Assembly (NCBI RefSeq): GCF_028583425.1
Contig: NC_072791.1
Coordinates: 38,757,368 to 38,821,367, forward strand
Length of the DNA: 64,000 nucleotides
Reading direction: 5' to 3'
Source of the DNA: Eublepharis macularius
Taxonomy: Eukaryota; Chordata; Lepidosauria; Squamata; Eublepharidae
The notes under the pieces were generated by a model. The model was given only the letters and a program-made list of their open reading frames with translations, was not told the origin of the DNA and ran no database searches. The translations under genes and the position numbers were made by a program. Shown here piece by piece: positions 29,965-42,390 of this stretch. The first letter of the stretch is position 1, and every line of letters starts with the position of its first letter.

Positions 29965-32860
29965 ACAGTCATAGCTATGGTTAGTGCTAATGAAGAGTTG
30001 GATCCTGTGGAACATTTCCACTGATATAGGGAGGTGATTTTTGCTGATATCCCCCTCCTGCTATAGACCTTCAACTTCCCTCCCATGCTTTTCCTGGAGA
30101 TTCCCCATCCCACAGGAGCAGCACTTCAGGATGCTTTGAGGATTACAGCAAGGGAGGCAAGAGAGTCCTAGTCCACAGACAGAAATTCCTTCTGTCACTG
30201 GAGATTTGCTACAGAATCCAAGCCAATGATTCACTATCTTTAGCCCAGTTAAGGTCTGAAAGATGTAACAAATTCCTGATTTAGGTTGCCAAGATAAGCC
30301 TTGTTTGCAAGGGGTATGTAGAATATGTAGAGAACTCCAAAAACCTGGGAATAATTGGCTTAACCATGATTATTTTGGTGTCTCTAACTATGGGTTAATG
30401 CAAATTATGGCATACAAACAAAACCATGGTTTTGGAACTTGATTTGCCGGACAGTCAGGTTTCAAGGGGGGGGGGGGATTACTCAAAGTACATGCACACA
30501 TGCACACACATATACACATCAAGAATGCAGTCATATGCAGAGTCACATCCTTCTAAGCACATTGACTTTCAATGGATTTAGAAGGCGGTAACTGTGTTTA
30601 GAATTATCCTGAAGTTTTGATTTATGCATTATTCAGCACGTAGTCTTATAGTTTTCTTCTCACTGGAGTTCTCAACAATTCCTTAATTTGGAACAAAAAT
30701 AGAGAAAAGTTTACACATTTCTCTGCAGTAGGACTTGCCTGATCATTCTGCATCAGCACGATAAAGTTATAGATGCTGAGATTTATTCTGACCATATGTT
30801 TTGCTTTGTTAGCAGTATTTGGTGAATGTGAGTTCTCTTCACAATGTCTCTTTTGCAGTGATCACATTTTCCAGGGTGCTAGGGAATTGTCCCAGCCATT
30901 CTCTAGTCACGTTCAGCATTTAGAGTGTGTTGCTGTGCATGTGTATATTTATGTGTTCTGTACTACCAGCAAGGAAATACATCCAGAGCTGTGACTTTGA
31001 CCAAAAACATAAACTTGTACTTTGCCTTCAATTGCAATGGATTTAGAAGGGTGTAACTCTGTTTAAGATTAAAGAGTACATTCCTTAAATCCATATTCTG
31101 AAATAACTGCCATACCTTGGCTTTGTAGTCAGAGAGTCACTATCCTTAAACACATTTTAAAAGGGAAGAAAAATTACCTTAAGCATTCTGATTTTATTTT
31201 ATACACAACAAAATGAGACATAGAACAATATCTATGACAAAGAACTTAGCACTGAGAACCCAAACCCTCAGGGGAGGAGACTGTGTTTCAGCTTAGAGCA
31301 CCTGTCTTGCATGTAGAAGGTCCTGGGTTCAATCTCTAATATTTCAGGAAATGGGTGAAGTGTGTCTTGTGTCTTGAAAACTTTGAGAACTGCTGCCATC
31401 CAGAGTAAATAGAACCAGGGACGTAGACTTTCCAATGTCCCGGGGGTGGGGGGGCTGGGGCCGGGCCAGAGGTATTGCAATGCCAGTGACATCACAGGGA
31501 GGGGCTTCCATTGCCACCATCTGTGGAGGCGGGGCCATAGGAGATTTAGGGAGAGGCTCTGCACAAATTTAGGGGGACCCAGGCACCCATGGGGACACCC
31601 CTAACAATGCCCCTGAGCTGGGCCAAACCTAAGAAAATGTGAGAGTTGGTCAGTGGTTATAGTGCTATCTCAGCAATCTCTTGCTGTGTCCTGTTTTTGA
31701 AATTCACTTTTAGGATAGTCACTTGATGATCTATAATTATACATACCATGTGTATAGGACAAACTAATGGTCATACATTTGACACTATGTAAGGCAACAC
31801 AGAAAAGCCTGTAAGGGGACATTTTTAAAGTTTTCCTGGACGTTCATTTACAGGAGTCTTGATTCTGCCTTATCCATAAGGGTGACTTAGTACTGAAATT
31901 TACTAAATTATGGCATTGCAGATGCCTTCGTTTGGTAAATGCATGGTTGAAGTCTGAACCAGGGCAGAATACAAAACTGTTGCCGTGCACTCGATTTCTG
32001 AGCAGTGTACAGAGTGCAAAGTAGTGGCAAACTCCCATCTTCTCACTTCAAACTCATATCCTATAAGTGAGTACAAGCACATTTTGAGGCAATTCAGAAC
32101 TGTGCTAGTCATGATGACCCCAAAGAAAACTCGCAGTTATACTACCTAGGATTTTATATACCTTGCTTTCTTAGCACACTGCTTAAACTCCACCTTAAAA
32201 TACATTATTAACCAAATCACAGCCTGGACACAGGGCAAAAGGAATTTTTTAAAAGGCCTCTGATCTGCACGCCCCCTCTTCCAATCTTGTTCATGCAGAC
32301 AGGGCTTCTCATTGCTTCAGAGAGACAGCACTCATTTTTAGGAATTGTCCTTTTCTGCAATAGATACCACCTCTCCATTTAAACATGGAATGGAAATTGA
32401 AAGAGGAGTTTAGGAGTGGCTGAAGCAGCCCCCCCCCAATACATTACCATGAAAAAAACTAACTGTTCTCCCACACACAGCAAAAAAAAAAAAAAAGCCA
32501 CAAACAAGCAAACAAAGCTATTTCAACAAGGAAACATAAGGCCTACCCTTTCCCAGTGTTCCATTTCCAAAATATAATGTAATGATAAGGTTACTGGAAA
32601 GTAAAATAGATGCTCACTTTTTCCCCCGTTAAAAGGAATAGAAACTGGTCCTTAACAGAATAGCATTGACTGCAGAGAAAACATGATGGGTGGCTGGAGC
32701 GTGCTGGTTGGTGTGAGTGTATAAGTTTTAAAAGGGAAGCAGTTTTAGAAAAAAATTAGTTTTAAAAAAGAAGTCAGAGTTCTTTATTATAAAAACTCCA
32801 TACTTTGATAGGAAAGTGCAGAGAGCTTCCTACCTACAGATCTGTACTGAGGAGGAAGTC
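29965..32860. other. Intergenic stretch with minor repeats
   Basis: No gene is supported. Diverged copies of a repeat with GACTTTCAATGGATTTAGAAGG ... GTAACT(G)TGTTTA occur at about 30555-30612 and 31035-31072 and resemble 40583-40626. A G run lies at 30467-30477. A GC-rich block at 31412-31615 starting CAGGGACGTAG and ending AATGCCCCTG may be an old hAT MITE, but no TSD was fixed. Confidence 0.5.
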
Positions 32861-33687
32861 CTCATGAGTAGACATGGAACAAAAAAACCCAATGAACCAG
32901 CAGGTTCATGCTTCGTGGGTTTCATGAACCACGAACCATGGAACTGGACCAGTTACGAACCAGTTCATGGTTTGTGGGGTTTAAATGCCCCTTTCTGGCC
33001 TTAACAGCGGCAGGGGAAGGGGCATTTAACAGTTTAAAGGGCCCTTTCCTGCCTTGCAAGTGGCAGGTCCCTTTAAACTATCAGCTGGCAGGGGGGATCC
33101 CCCCTTCACAGCCTGCCAGCTGATAGTTTAAAGGGACCTGCCCTTTAAATTGCCCAAACCCCAGCCCCCTACCCCCCCCAGCCCCAGCCCAGCCCCACAC
33201 TTACTTTATCCTGCAGTGTGGCATTCTTCCTCTCCTCCCAGGAGGGGCAGGAAGGCTGTTTTTGGCCTCTTCCACCTCTCTGGGGGCCTGCAGGGTGACG
33301 GAGGAGGCGGCCTTCCTGCCCCTCAAATGGCCCTCAAATGCCGTGGCAGCCATTTGAGGGGCAGGGAGGCCATTTTCAGCCTCTTGAAGGGCAGGAAGGC
33401 CGCTGGGGTTTGGGCCCTCCCAGGCAGGTCCCTTTAAACTATCAGCTGGCAGGTGGGGGGGGGGACCTGCTCCAGCAGGGCCCTTAAAGGGGCAGTTTAA
33501 ATGGTCATTTAACTGGGGAAATGGCCGTTTAAACTGCCCCTGTAAATATGACCCAACGAACCAGCATAGTTTGTGGAAGTTCCATGGAAAGGAGCTTCCA
33601 CGAACCCTGGTTTGTGAACCTCGAACCAGCTTGGTTCGTGGGTTTTTTTCAGTCATATTTCAGTTCATGCCCATCTCTACTCCTGAG
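32861..33687 (+). mobile_element. hAT-type MITE, family A variant with palindromic core
   Basis: The element (32869-33679, 811 bp) starts TAGACATGGAAC and ends TTCATGCCCATCTCTA. The flanks CTCATGAG and CTCCTGAG match in seven of eight bases. The core contains the inverted pair AACTATCAGCTGGCAGG/CCTGCCAGCTGATAGTT more than once and TTTAAAGGG(C/A)CC blocks, unlike copies 1 and 2, which share only the ends. Confidence 0.8.
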
Positions 33688-34600
33688 TAGTAATCTACAC
33701 ATCAAAGGGCAGTAAAGGAATAAACAGTAAACAGATGCTCTGACCTGTCTATCTTTCTAACTCTCTGGTTTCTCCCCCTCTGAAACCTGAGGAATGGGAC
33801 AGCATTAGAAGTGGAATCTTCTAACATAGCCTGAATGTAAATTGTAGCCATGCACTTATATTGCACTTATATCCAACAGAGGTCTTGCAATCTGACTGTT
33901 GCTACATTGAAAATGGGTGGAGCCAGCAAGGGTTAAGGACTAAGCTAATTAGTGTGTCATAGTCAAAGGTATTTTAAGGCAGTGTATACATTCTTTTTTA
34001 TATAAAATTTATTTTTATAAATATAAGCAGAACAGAAAAAAGAAAATAAAAACAATAGCACAATTATAATGTCAAAAGAAAAAGAGTAAACATAATATAA
34101 CAAACAATAAACTCATGTTTTTTATATCCAGCACATATCAATCCTTGAATGTGTTTGGTGTCTGTCAGAAAAGAAAGTATAGTATATTCAAATTTTTGAT
34201 CCTACAAGCATCTTCCAATTGTAACATTTCCATATAATTAAACACATTTTGGAGAAGATAGGGGGAAGTGAAGAGAGGGGAGAGACTTCTGAAGTAAATG
34301 CTCTCTGGATTTATGGCTGTCAAAATCTCACATACTCTCTGGTCCTTTCTTTTATTTATGTAAACCACTTCAGTCGCCCACAATGTAAAAGAGGCACAAA
34401 CTTGGTTGATAGTTTGTAAGCCTTGTGTTCCCTTTGTAGGATCAAAAATCTTTTAGACATTTAATCCACTGAAGCCATCATATACTATTTAATATATTAC
34501 TTCAAAAAATAGTTTCTTGATAGGAGGGGAGAGAGCACATTTTGGGGAAGTTTGCCTTCTTTGTTTTTTCCCCCCACCTATCTTTTTCTTAGATCCATTA
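33688..34600. other. Intergenic AT-rich stretch
   Basis: No gene is seen. The sequence at 33990-34480 could be decayed LINE 3' sequence, but no motif proves it. Confidence 0.4.
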
Positions 34601-34800
34601 CCCCATTCATGTCTCTGAAGATCATTATCTTCTTGAAAATTGAAAATGGATTGGAAAACATTTTCATAAAAACTTTCTCTTGCATTTTTTGGTGCATATA
34701 TTGTTGCTAGTGTGTAAATCTTGCCTTGGAGCCTGATTTTCAAAATCAAATATCTTCTATCAGAGTCTCTTAATTCTTCTGTAACAATTATTTGTAAATT
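34601..34800 (-). pseudogene. L1 ORF2 endonuclease fragment
   Basis: The minus-strand frame reads LILKIRLQGKIYTLATIYAP followed by KNARESFYENVF, which is the ATIYAPN region of the L1 apurinic-type endonuclease. Upstream codons give RDSDRRYLIL, in line with the KD..GRYI/LIV block of L1 proteins. Only about 60 codons are recognisable; the rest of the LINE is absent. L1 is known in squamates as low-copy, short elements. Confidence 0.6.
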
Positions 34801-34919
34801 GTTTATTCAAACCGCAATACCTTTAAAAATGATAAATTCTTAATAAACACACTAATACATACAAGCAAAAAACAGTAACAAAGCCCCAAAGAATCATAGA
34901 AATTATAATATGATATAAC

Positions 34920-35195
34920 AGGAACGGTGGACAATCCTGTGCTTCATCGGCTATTGTAACTGAGACCCTCATGTGAGCTCTGGGGGGGCTTGAGCCCCTT
35001 AGCCCCCACGTAGTTCACTGGCTGCCTGGGGGGGCTCAGCCCCCCCTGGCCAAATCCGGGGGGGGCTTGGTCTTCAACGAAGACCAACCTTGGTCTTCAA
35101 CGAAGACCAAGGTTGTACACGCAGACAATGGCAAACCATCTCTGTTAATCTCTTGCCATGAAAACCCCACCACCTCTCTACCACACAACTTTAAG
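34920..35195 (+). repeat. BovB/SINE-like tail with double hairpin
   Basis: AATGGCAAACCATCTCTGTT and CTCTTGCCATGAAAACCCCA (35127-35171) match the common BovB/Sauria-SINE block. Just before it lie two tandem copies of TTGGTCTTCAACGAAGACCAA (35067-35087 and 35090-35110), each a perfect 9-bp-arm hairpin. A GC-rich repeat with GGGGGGGCTTGAGCCCC precedes them. Confidence 0.6.
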
Positions 35196-37100
35196 TTGCA
35201 TGCATTTTAAGACAGCCTGCTCCTTTTCTTGATGACACATTTGAGGGTGGAAAAACTAGTCTTCCCTTTTAGAGTTATGTTCGAACTTATGCTGAATTTG
35301 GTTTTAGGTGAAATCTGGTGGCAATGTTAGGGCTGTCTGAAAACACTTGAGAAATTGTACTGTCTCTTTGTGCTGCTTTACAGTGAAATTCTTCTGAGGA
35401 AATGAATGGAGGTATTCTAATTTCTACGTTTAGGGCCCTGCACCTATTATCATATTTTATGATCTTCTTATTGCCTTGTATATGGAAAGCATATGGCTAG
35501 ATTAATAACTTTTGTCCTTAATCAAGAGCTGATGAACAACCATAGAAACACTAATTTGCAGACACAAAATAGGAAACCACAAAATCAGAAGCTGCTGTTT
35601 AAATCCATCAATTACAAGACAGATGGAATCCGAAGAATGATATGCCTTTATTTTATACTGGAATATTTTCATTTCCTCATTTTCCATCTTTATCTGAACA
35701 TCTAAAAGCATTATAAAAGCTACAATTGAAAACTAAACACACATTCACACAATGAAATCCTTAAATAAACCAGGGAATTTAGAATTAGAAAAGAGGGGAA
35801 AAGCTTGCCCCTCTTCTGATAGCATCAATAGTGGTTATTAATGCCTATTTGTAGCCTTGGATGAATGAGGAAGCCAGAATCTTTGATGAAAGTAAATTAT
35901 GTATAAAGAAAGTCCATTATTTACAAGACCATTATATTCTCATCTCATATAATACGCAGCCTTATCCCCGATGTCTGGAATTGCCTTTCCTTATTAACCA
36001 ACATGTCTGTGTAAATTAAAATATTATGATGGAGCTAAATTACGGACCACCCAGAGGAATAGAAAAGGAATCTGAACCTTCACTCTTCTTCTCATTCTGC
36101 AATACACATTCAGGAGGAGATGCTTTTTCAACAAAACAAAAAGGGAAGGCAAATGTGTTTTATAAGACAAGGCAGAGATGGTGTGGGGCCACATAGGATC
36201 TCACTCACTTTTTTTTTTTTAAAAAAAGGAAACACTGGACCCTTAAAAATTACCTGCTGCCAAATTCAGGTGGGAAGATTTGAGGAATATTACAGAAATC
36301 TAAGTAGTCTTCCTATATTGTAGGTGTCACGTGCTAAATTTGGGATACATAAAACTGAGTGGGATTGATGTCTTGGTCTGGGATGGCTGGTGAGATTTTA
36401 TTCTGGGTGTATGCTATGCACATTCTTACACGCATTAGGGCTAACAGTATTGCCTATCTTGGGAACACCTTTGGAAGTTCTGATGAGATTGCCTCTGTTT
36501 TTACCCTTTTCTGCTTGCCTGTTCACATGCAGGACTGCCCTACAGCTATTGAAATTTTCCAGGGATCCCAGCATTAAAATATGTTTACTCTCAAACCTCA
36601 GGACAGACCAATGTCAGGAGACATGCAACCTGCTTGTGGGGAAGGTTCCCAATGACTAGCCAACTCAATGTGCTTCACAATTACCCACTGTGACTGGCAG
36701 AACACAGAAATGAACCCGTGGACTCAAGAGTTAGAGCAGTCCTGTGGATCAGTCGATAGGAACTGTATACTAGAAATGTTAAGATCTGATCAGGCAACGT
36801 TGTTGTAGGCAAGAAGTTAGGTTTTGAAGGTTGAGAGTGAGAAGTGAGATTATGAGGGTTTGAGAGAGAAGGGTTAATATAAAAGAAGTATCAGTTAAAG
36901 GTCTGAGGTGATATCAGATTTTTGGATAAGTTTTCCTTTCTGGGGAAATGAGATGTTTCAGTAGGCCAACATGCTTTTGCTAGTCTGGTGTGTAGTTTTG
37001 TTGATATGCTATAAACCTTAGAGAAAGAAGGTTTTTTGGAGGCATGTACAGTTTGAAGTCCAACATCCCACAACTCCTGATTAAGTGCTGATCACCTCAT
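35196..37100. other. Intergenic stretch, no gene seen
   Basis: AT-rich, apparently single-copy sequence. No coding frame, RNA gene or clear repeat could be supported. Confidence 0.5.
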
Positions 37101-37300
37101 TTGGAGGGTTGTCAACCTCCAGGTGGGGCCTGGAGCTCTCTGGCCTGCAGAGCTCAGTTAGGAAATGGCAGCTTCAGAGTTAGAGTTTCCAATTGCCCAC
37201 CAGTGGCAGGCAATCTGCCAGTGGTTTTCTCCATTGCCCTCCAATCCAAGTGGACCACCCAAGGATTGCTCACCACCGTCAGGCAACACTGGCAACCATG
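37101..37300 (+). repeat. Squamate interspersed repeat fragment
   Basis: It begins GGTTGTCAACCTCCAGGTGGGGCCTGGAG, shared with 49146-49210 (GGTTACCAACCTCCAGGTGG). This block recurs across squamate genomes. The class is not determined here. Confidence 0.5.
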
Positions 37301-37742
37301 CAGCAGGCATACTCCCACCAGGGCATGACAATGTCACTTCTTCAACTGATATCATTACACTGGTGGTGAGCATGCGCCCATGCTTCTAAGGGGCCAATTT
37401 TGGCCCCAAATGGGCTCAATTGGTCCTACGCCAAGCACAGGAGCATGCCTATTGCCAATGCATTGATGTCACTTCCAGAAGTGACATCATCGCATCGGCG
37501 CCATAATCACATGAGAGTGAAGATCAGCCTCCTGGTAAGTACTAGGTCCCGCCTCCCACTGAATGGGTATAGGGCAACCCTATTCAGAGGGTGGACTCTG
37601 TTGCATCACATTCCCACTGAGCTCCTTCCCATCTCCAAACTTTGTCCACCACAGGCGCTGTCGTCTACTGACTTGTTTGTTTTTACTGAATAAACGTTGT
37701 GTTCACTTTTTAAAAGCAACCCGTTTTGTACCTGTCAGTATT

Positions 37743-37745
37743 ACC

Positions 37746-37792
<47 letters not shown>

Positions 37793-38010
37793 TGTTCTTT
37801 ATAGTCTGCCTTTCTCACAGAGACTCAAGGCAGATTACACAGTATGAGATTAGTACAATCAGTATTAAGAACATTATTAAGAACATTTCAATACAGTATC
37901 AAGGACATTTCCATAAACAATGCCATAGGGTAAATAGATACAAGTTTAAAAGACATAGTATGAGCAAGAATCCAATACAGAGTAGAAAAAATACTGAAGC
38001 AGAACATAAT
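37743..38010. repeat. (TTTA)n microsatellite with LINE-type tail
   Basis: About twelve TTTA units (37745-37792) are followed by TGTTCTTTATAGTCTGCCTTTCTCACAG and CAAGGCAGATTACACAG. This is the reversed 3' end of a LINE or SINE whose tail gave rise to the microsatellite. Confidence 0.6.
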
Positions 38011-38378
38011 TAATTCTAGGACTAACATTAGATAACATGGAGCACAGCTGGTACATAGAAGTACATATTTAAAGCAGCAGATAATATGTAAGGCCATATA
38101 GTGATGTAGTCTATGGTCCCTAACTCATTAGTGAAGCATCTGACACCCCCATCCCTACAATACAGCCCTCCTATTTGAGTAAAAAGCCTTTTTGAATAGT
38201 TCAGTTTTGCACCTTTTACAGAAAGCCAGGAGAGTGGGGGCTCTTTATAAATCCAGTTTTCTTTTTCCTTTCATTTTGCAAACCCCAGTGCAGTGGAGTA
38301 GGCAGAATGTTGTATTTTGACAGAGGGGGAAAGACTGTCTATCATACCCACTTTTTCAATAATTTCCCTCTTCTATGT

Positions 38379-38715
38379 TAGACATGAGCATGAACGGAAA
38401 AAAAAAACTGAACACCCTGTTTGTCGTTCGGTGCCATCCACGAACAACAAACATCGACGAACATGAACTGTTCCCAGACATGTTTGTTATTTGTTGTTTG
38501 TTGTTCATGGGGGTCAGAACCCCCCCAACCCCCCCACTTAGCCCCCCTTCCCTCAAACCCACTTACCTGGCCCTTTAAAGATCCCTTTAAACTATCAGCT
38601 GGCAGGCAGCAGGGGGTATTCCCCCCTGCCACCTGCCAGATAATAGTTTAAAGGGCCCTTTCCTGCCACATGCAAGGGGCAGGGCCCTTTAAACACCCCA
38701 CAAACTGACCTTCCC
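38379..38715 (-). mobile_element. Half copy of the family A hAT MITE
   Basis: TAGACATGAGCATGAACGG and the following 330 bases match the reverse complement of the right half of the element at 39065-39824. The match includes GTGCCATCCACGAACAACAA, CTTACCTGGCCCTTTAAAGA and the AACTATCAGCTGGCAGG palindrome. The other terminus was not found. Confidence 0.75.
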
Positions 38716-39056
38716 AATGGAACTATCCTCCATAGTTCTGACAGTAGCTCCAGCAAACTCCAGCTAGAATTTTCCAGGCTCTTCTGCTCTGCCTTTCTCT
38801 GAAAAATGTATCTATGAATTCAAAAGTGCAATTACCTCACACCCTTGCTCTACAGGTAAAATGCTAGTGGGGGGTGGGGGCTCTTGACACTCATTCACAA
38901 TGACTGTCCCAGCCAAACTCACAATATATTCCATTCATCCCTGCAACCTAGCCCATAATATTCCACTGGACCTTAGGGGCATGCAGTTGGAAACTTACTA
39001 ATCGGAATCTACCCACAAACAATATCCACATGAACAAATGAAGCTGCCTCACACTG
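38716..39056. other. Intergenic stretch, no gene seen
   Basis: No gene or clear repeat is visible. Confidence 0.5.
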
Positions 39057-39832
39057 ATTCAGCCTAGACATGGGCACGAACAGCATTACGAACAGAAAAA
39101 ACCAACAAACAGCCTAATCTGCTCTTCTCAAACAAGCTGTTCATGAGACCCCATCCTAAATGGTGGTCATTGCAAGCCTTGTCCGTTGCCTTCAGCAGCC
39201 ATTAGGCAATCCAGACAGTCTGGAACCTGCTGCAATCAAGCCCCTTGGCAACCAGAGACTGGGAGGGACTGAACTCTGCCTGAACTCCTTCTGGCTTTCC
39301 TTCTGGCTTTAACCCTTCAAAGTACTTCCAGCAGAGAGTCCCATTTTTGCCACTGTGAAGAGAAAATGACAGCCAAAGGGGAGAGCCATGGATCATGCCT
39401 TTCCCGGGGTGCAATATCTCTGAAACTTGGGGGGTCTTCAGAGGACAGTGAGAAATATGTCCCCTGCAAATTTGGTGGGTATTGGACATTAGGAAGGTCA
39501 GTTTGTGGGATGTTTAAAGGGCTCTGCCCCTTGCACATGGCAGGAAAGGGCCCTTTAAACTATCAGCTGGCAGGCGGCAGGGGGGGATCCCCCCTGCCGC
39601 CTGCCAGCTGATAGTTTAAAGGGATCTTTAAAGGGCCAGGTAAGTGGGTTTGAGGGGAGGGGGGCTAAGTGGGGGGGTTTGGGAGTGGGGTTCTGGCTCC
39701 CACGAACAATGAACATGTCTGGGAACAGTTTATGTTCGTCCATGTTCATTGTTCGTTGTTCGTGGATGGCACTGAATGACGAACAGGGTGTTCGGGGTTT
39801 TTTCCCCATTTGTGCCCATGTCTAATTCAGAC
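39057..39832 (+). mobile_element. hAT-type MITE, family A chimera-like copy
   Basis: The element (39065-39824, 760 bp) starts TAGACATGGGCACGAACAGC and ends TTTGTGCCCATGTCTA. The flanks ATTCAGCC and ATTCAGAC match in seven of eight bases. Its left third resembles copies 1 and 2 (AAACAAGCTGTTCATGAG). Its right part has the large palindrome around 39555-39620, AAACTATCAGCTGGCAGGC/GCCTGCCAGCTGATAGTTT, shared with 32869-33679 and 38379-38715. Confidence 0.82.
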
Positions 39833-39865
39833 CCATAGTCAATCAAGGTCAGTATTCTCTACTCT

Positions 39866-39960
39866 GACTGACAGGTATCTGAAGAAGGGAGCTTTGACTC
39901 TTGAAAGTTTATACTCTTGAAAAATCTTGTTGGTCTCTGGATGAAAATTGTACTGTTCAG
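39866..39960 (+). mobile_element. Penelope-terminus-like fragment with hammerhead-like core
   Basis: The order CTGAAGAAGGGAGC TTTG ACTCTTGAAAG, followed by TCTTGTTGGTCTCTGG, repeats the layout found at the Penelope-like element's end (reverse strand at 49.65 kb). See the finding on the hammerhead-like fold. Confidence 0.5.
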
Positions 39961-40244
39961 ACTGACAGTGGCACTCCAAGGCTCAGGCAGAAGTCTTTCA
40001 CATCACCTGCTATCTGTTTATTTCAACCAGAGTTGTTGGGGATTGAACCTGAAAATCAACCTTCTGCATATTAATCAGATTCTTTACCATTGAGTCATGG
40101 CCCTTCTTCTCCATTAATAAAGACTCCAAAATGCTAACTATCTGAATATTTCTTTCATGAAAAGCATCACATGCCTGTTTCCATGCATTAAGCCTGATGG
40201 TCCCTATCTTGACTCAGCCAGTCTGGCCACGTGTATTCACAGCA

Positions 40245-40545
40245 CAGTAACATCGTGACTAGACTACTATAATGCACTCTACATAGGTCTCCCCTCAAAG
40301 TCAACTTGGAGATTCCAGCTGGTGCAGAACGCTGCAGCTCATTTACTCTCAGAAGCTATTGGGGGCATGCATATCACTCCCAGTCTGCAGTCCCTCCAGT
40401 GGCTTCCCATCACTTATCAAGCTCAATTCATTGTTATGGCTATCACATTCAGAGCCCTTCATTGCACTGGCCCCTCAAATCTGTGAGACTGCCTCTCCCT
40501 ATTTTCCACCATGGCAGCTTCACTCATCTGGACAGGTCCTTCTGT
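40245..40545 (+). pseudogene. L2/CR1-type LINE RT C-terminal fragment
   Basis: The plus-strand codons give LVQNAAAHLLSE, then HITPSLQSLQWLPITYQAQF and AITFRALHCTGPSNL. This matches the 'LVQNAAARLLTG ... HITPVLRSLHWLPV ... FKALHG' region after the RT core of L2/CR1-type LINEs. It is short and diverged. It lies in opposite orientation to the LINE at 40632-42390. Confidence 0.75.
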
Positions 40546-40582
40546 AGATACCACCCTGCAGTAGGGCAAAACCAACAGCCCA

Positions 40583-40631
40583 TTGAAATCAATGGGCTTA
40601 GACTGGAGTAACTCTGTTTAGGATTTCACTA
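40583..40631 (+). repeat. Short interspersed repeat tail
   Basis: CATTGAAATCAATGGGCTTA, GACTGGAGTAACTCTGTTTA and GGATT form a block common in squamate DNA. Diverged relatives lie at 30555-30612, 31035-31072 and about 63740-63785. Confidence 0.5.
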
Positions 40632-42390
40632 TTTATTTATTTATTTATTCATTCATTCATTCATTCATTCATTCATTCATTCAATTTATATACCGCCCAT
40701 CCCCAGGGGCTCTGGGCGGTGAACAGTTAAAATCGATAAAAACAAGAACTAAAATCAATATACAAATAATAAAACAAATTAACAAAGTGCAGTGGTAGGG
40801 AGAACCCTCCCCCACCCCAAAGGTGGGAGGCCGACATGGCACTGCCCCCTTCAATCACCGAATGCCTGGCGGAACAGCTCTGTCTTACAGGCCCGGCGGA
40901 ATGATAATATGTCCCACTGGGCCCGGGTTTCCATTGACAGAGCCTTCCACCAGGCTGGGGCCAGGACTGAAAAGGCCCTGGCCCTGGTTGAAGCGAGGCG
41001 GGCTTCCTTAGGGCCGGGGACCACAAGTAAATATTTATTCGCTGATCAAAGCGATCTCCGGGGAACGTACAGGGAGTGGCGGTCCCGAAGATATGCCGGT
41101 CCAAACCCGCTCAGGGCTTTAAAGGTAAGAACCAACACTTTCAACCTGATTCGGAATTCAACCGGAAGCCAGTGCAGCTGGCGCAGGACAGGTGTGATGT
41201 GTGACTGGTAAGGTATACCAGTCAGGACCCGTGCCGCCGCATTCTGGACCAGTTGTAGTTTCCGGATCAGGCCCAGGGGTAGCCCAACGTAGAGTGAGTT
41301 ACAGTAATCTTGCCTGGAGGTGACCGTTGCATGGATCACTGTAGCCAGGTCCTGGGGCGTCAGGTAGGGGGCAAGTTGCCTGATCTGACGAAGATGGAAA
41401 AATGCAGACTTGGCAACCGTCATGACCTGGGCCTCCATCAATAGGGAGGCATCCAGGAACACATCCAGACTCTTTACCACTGGCAAAGTTGCCAGTGGTG
41501 TCCCTTCCAGAGCAGGGAGCTGGATCCCAACATCTGGCAGCCCCCGTCCCAGCTGCAGGACCTCCGTCTTCACTGGGTTCAATTTCAGCCTGCTCTGTTT
41601 CAACCATGCCGTCACAGCCTCCAAAGCTCTGGCCAGATTGTCTGGGGCTGTGTCTGGCCGGCTGTCCATCAACAGAAAAAGTTGGGTGTCATCTGTGTAT
41701 TGATGACAACCCAGCCCAAACCTCCGCACCAACTGGGTGAGGGGGCGCATATAGATGTTAAATAACATCGGGGAGAGTATTGCCCCTTGGGGAACCCCAC
41801 ACACCAAAGGGTGACGGGGCGATAGATCTCCCCCGAGCACCACCCTCTGTCCCCGACCCTGGAGAAAGGAGACCAGCCACTGTAAGGCTGTCCCCCTAAT
41901 CCCCACGTCAGCAAGGCGGCTGGCCAACAAATCATAGTCAACCGTGTCAAATGCTGCTGTGAGATCAAGTAACACAAGCAGCGCTGACCCACCTCAATCC
42001 AGATGCCTGTGAAGGTCGTCTGTGAGGACAACCAAGGCTGTCTCCATCCCATGGCCAGGACGGAAGCCAGACTGGAATGGGTCCAGGACTAGAGCATCAT
42101 TCAGGAATTCCTGCAGTTGTACCGCCACCGCCCGCTCAATCACCTTGCCCAGGAACAGGAGGTTCGACACTGGGAGGTAACTGGATGGGTTGGTGGGGTC
42201 CAAAGATGTTTTTTTCAGGAGGGGCCGCACTACCGCCTCCTTTAACACTCCTGGAAAGACCCCAGAGCTCAGGGAGATGTTAACAATGGCCTCCAAATGT
42301 TCCCGTAGCCCCTCCGAGCTGGCCTTCACCAGCCAGGATGGGCAGGGGTCCAGAGGACAGGTGGTTGGCCTCATCCCCTGCAGGATGTGC
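40632..42390 (-). pseudogene. L2/CR1-type LINE, 5'-truncated, RT domain
   Basis: One minus-strand frame from 42374 to about 40840 encodes the reverse transcriptase of a non-LTR retrotransposon. Motifs in order: DPCPSWLVKASSEGLREHLE, LDPTNPSSYLPVSNL, DPFQSGFRPGHGMETAL, LLDLTAAFDTVDYDLLASRL, CGVPQGAILSPMLFNIYM and HQYTDDTQLFL (the FADD/YADD box with Thr in place of Ala). QNAAARVLTGIPYQSHITP follows. The frame is cut by a TGA at 41994-41996 and another at 41046-41048, after which homology (LLVVPGPKEARLNQG) continues, so the copy is dead. The endonuclease part is missing. The 3' tail is a (TTTA)n/(TTCA)n run at 40632-40682, next to CCGCCCATCCCCAGGGGCTC. Confidence 0.85.

Noticed and set aside
31412-31615. 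GC-rich block with CAGGGACGTAG and inverted CAGGGGCATTG ends as a hAT MITE
   Set aside because: The inverted match is short and no 8-bp duplication could be found.
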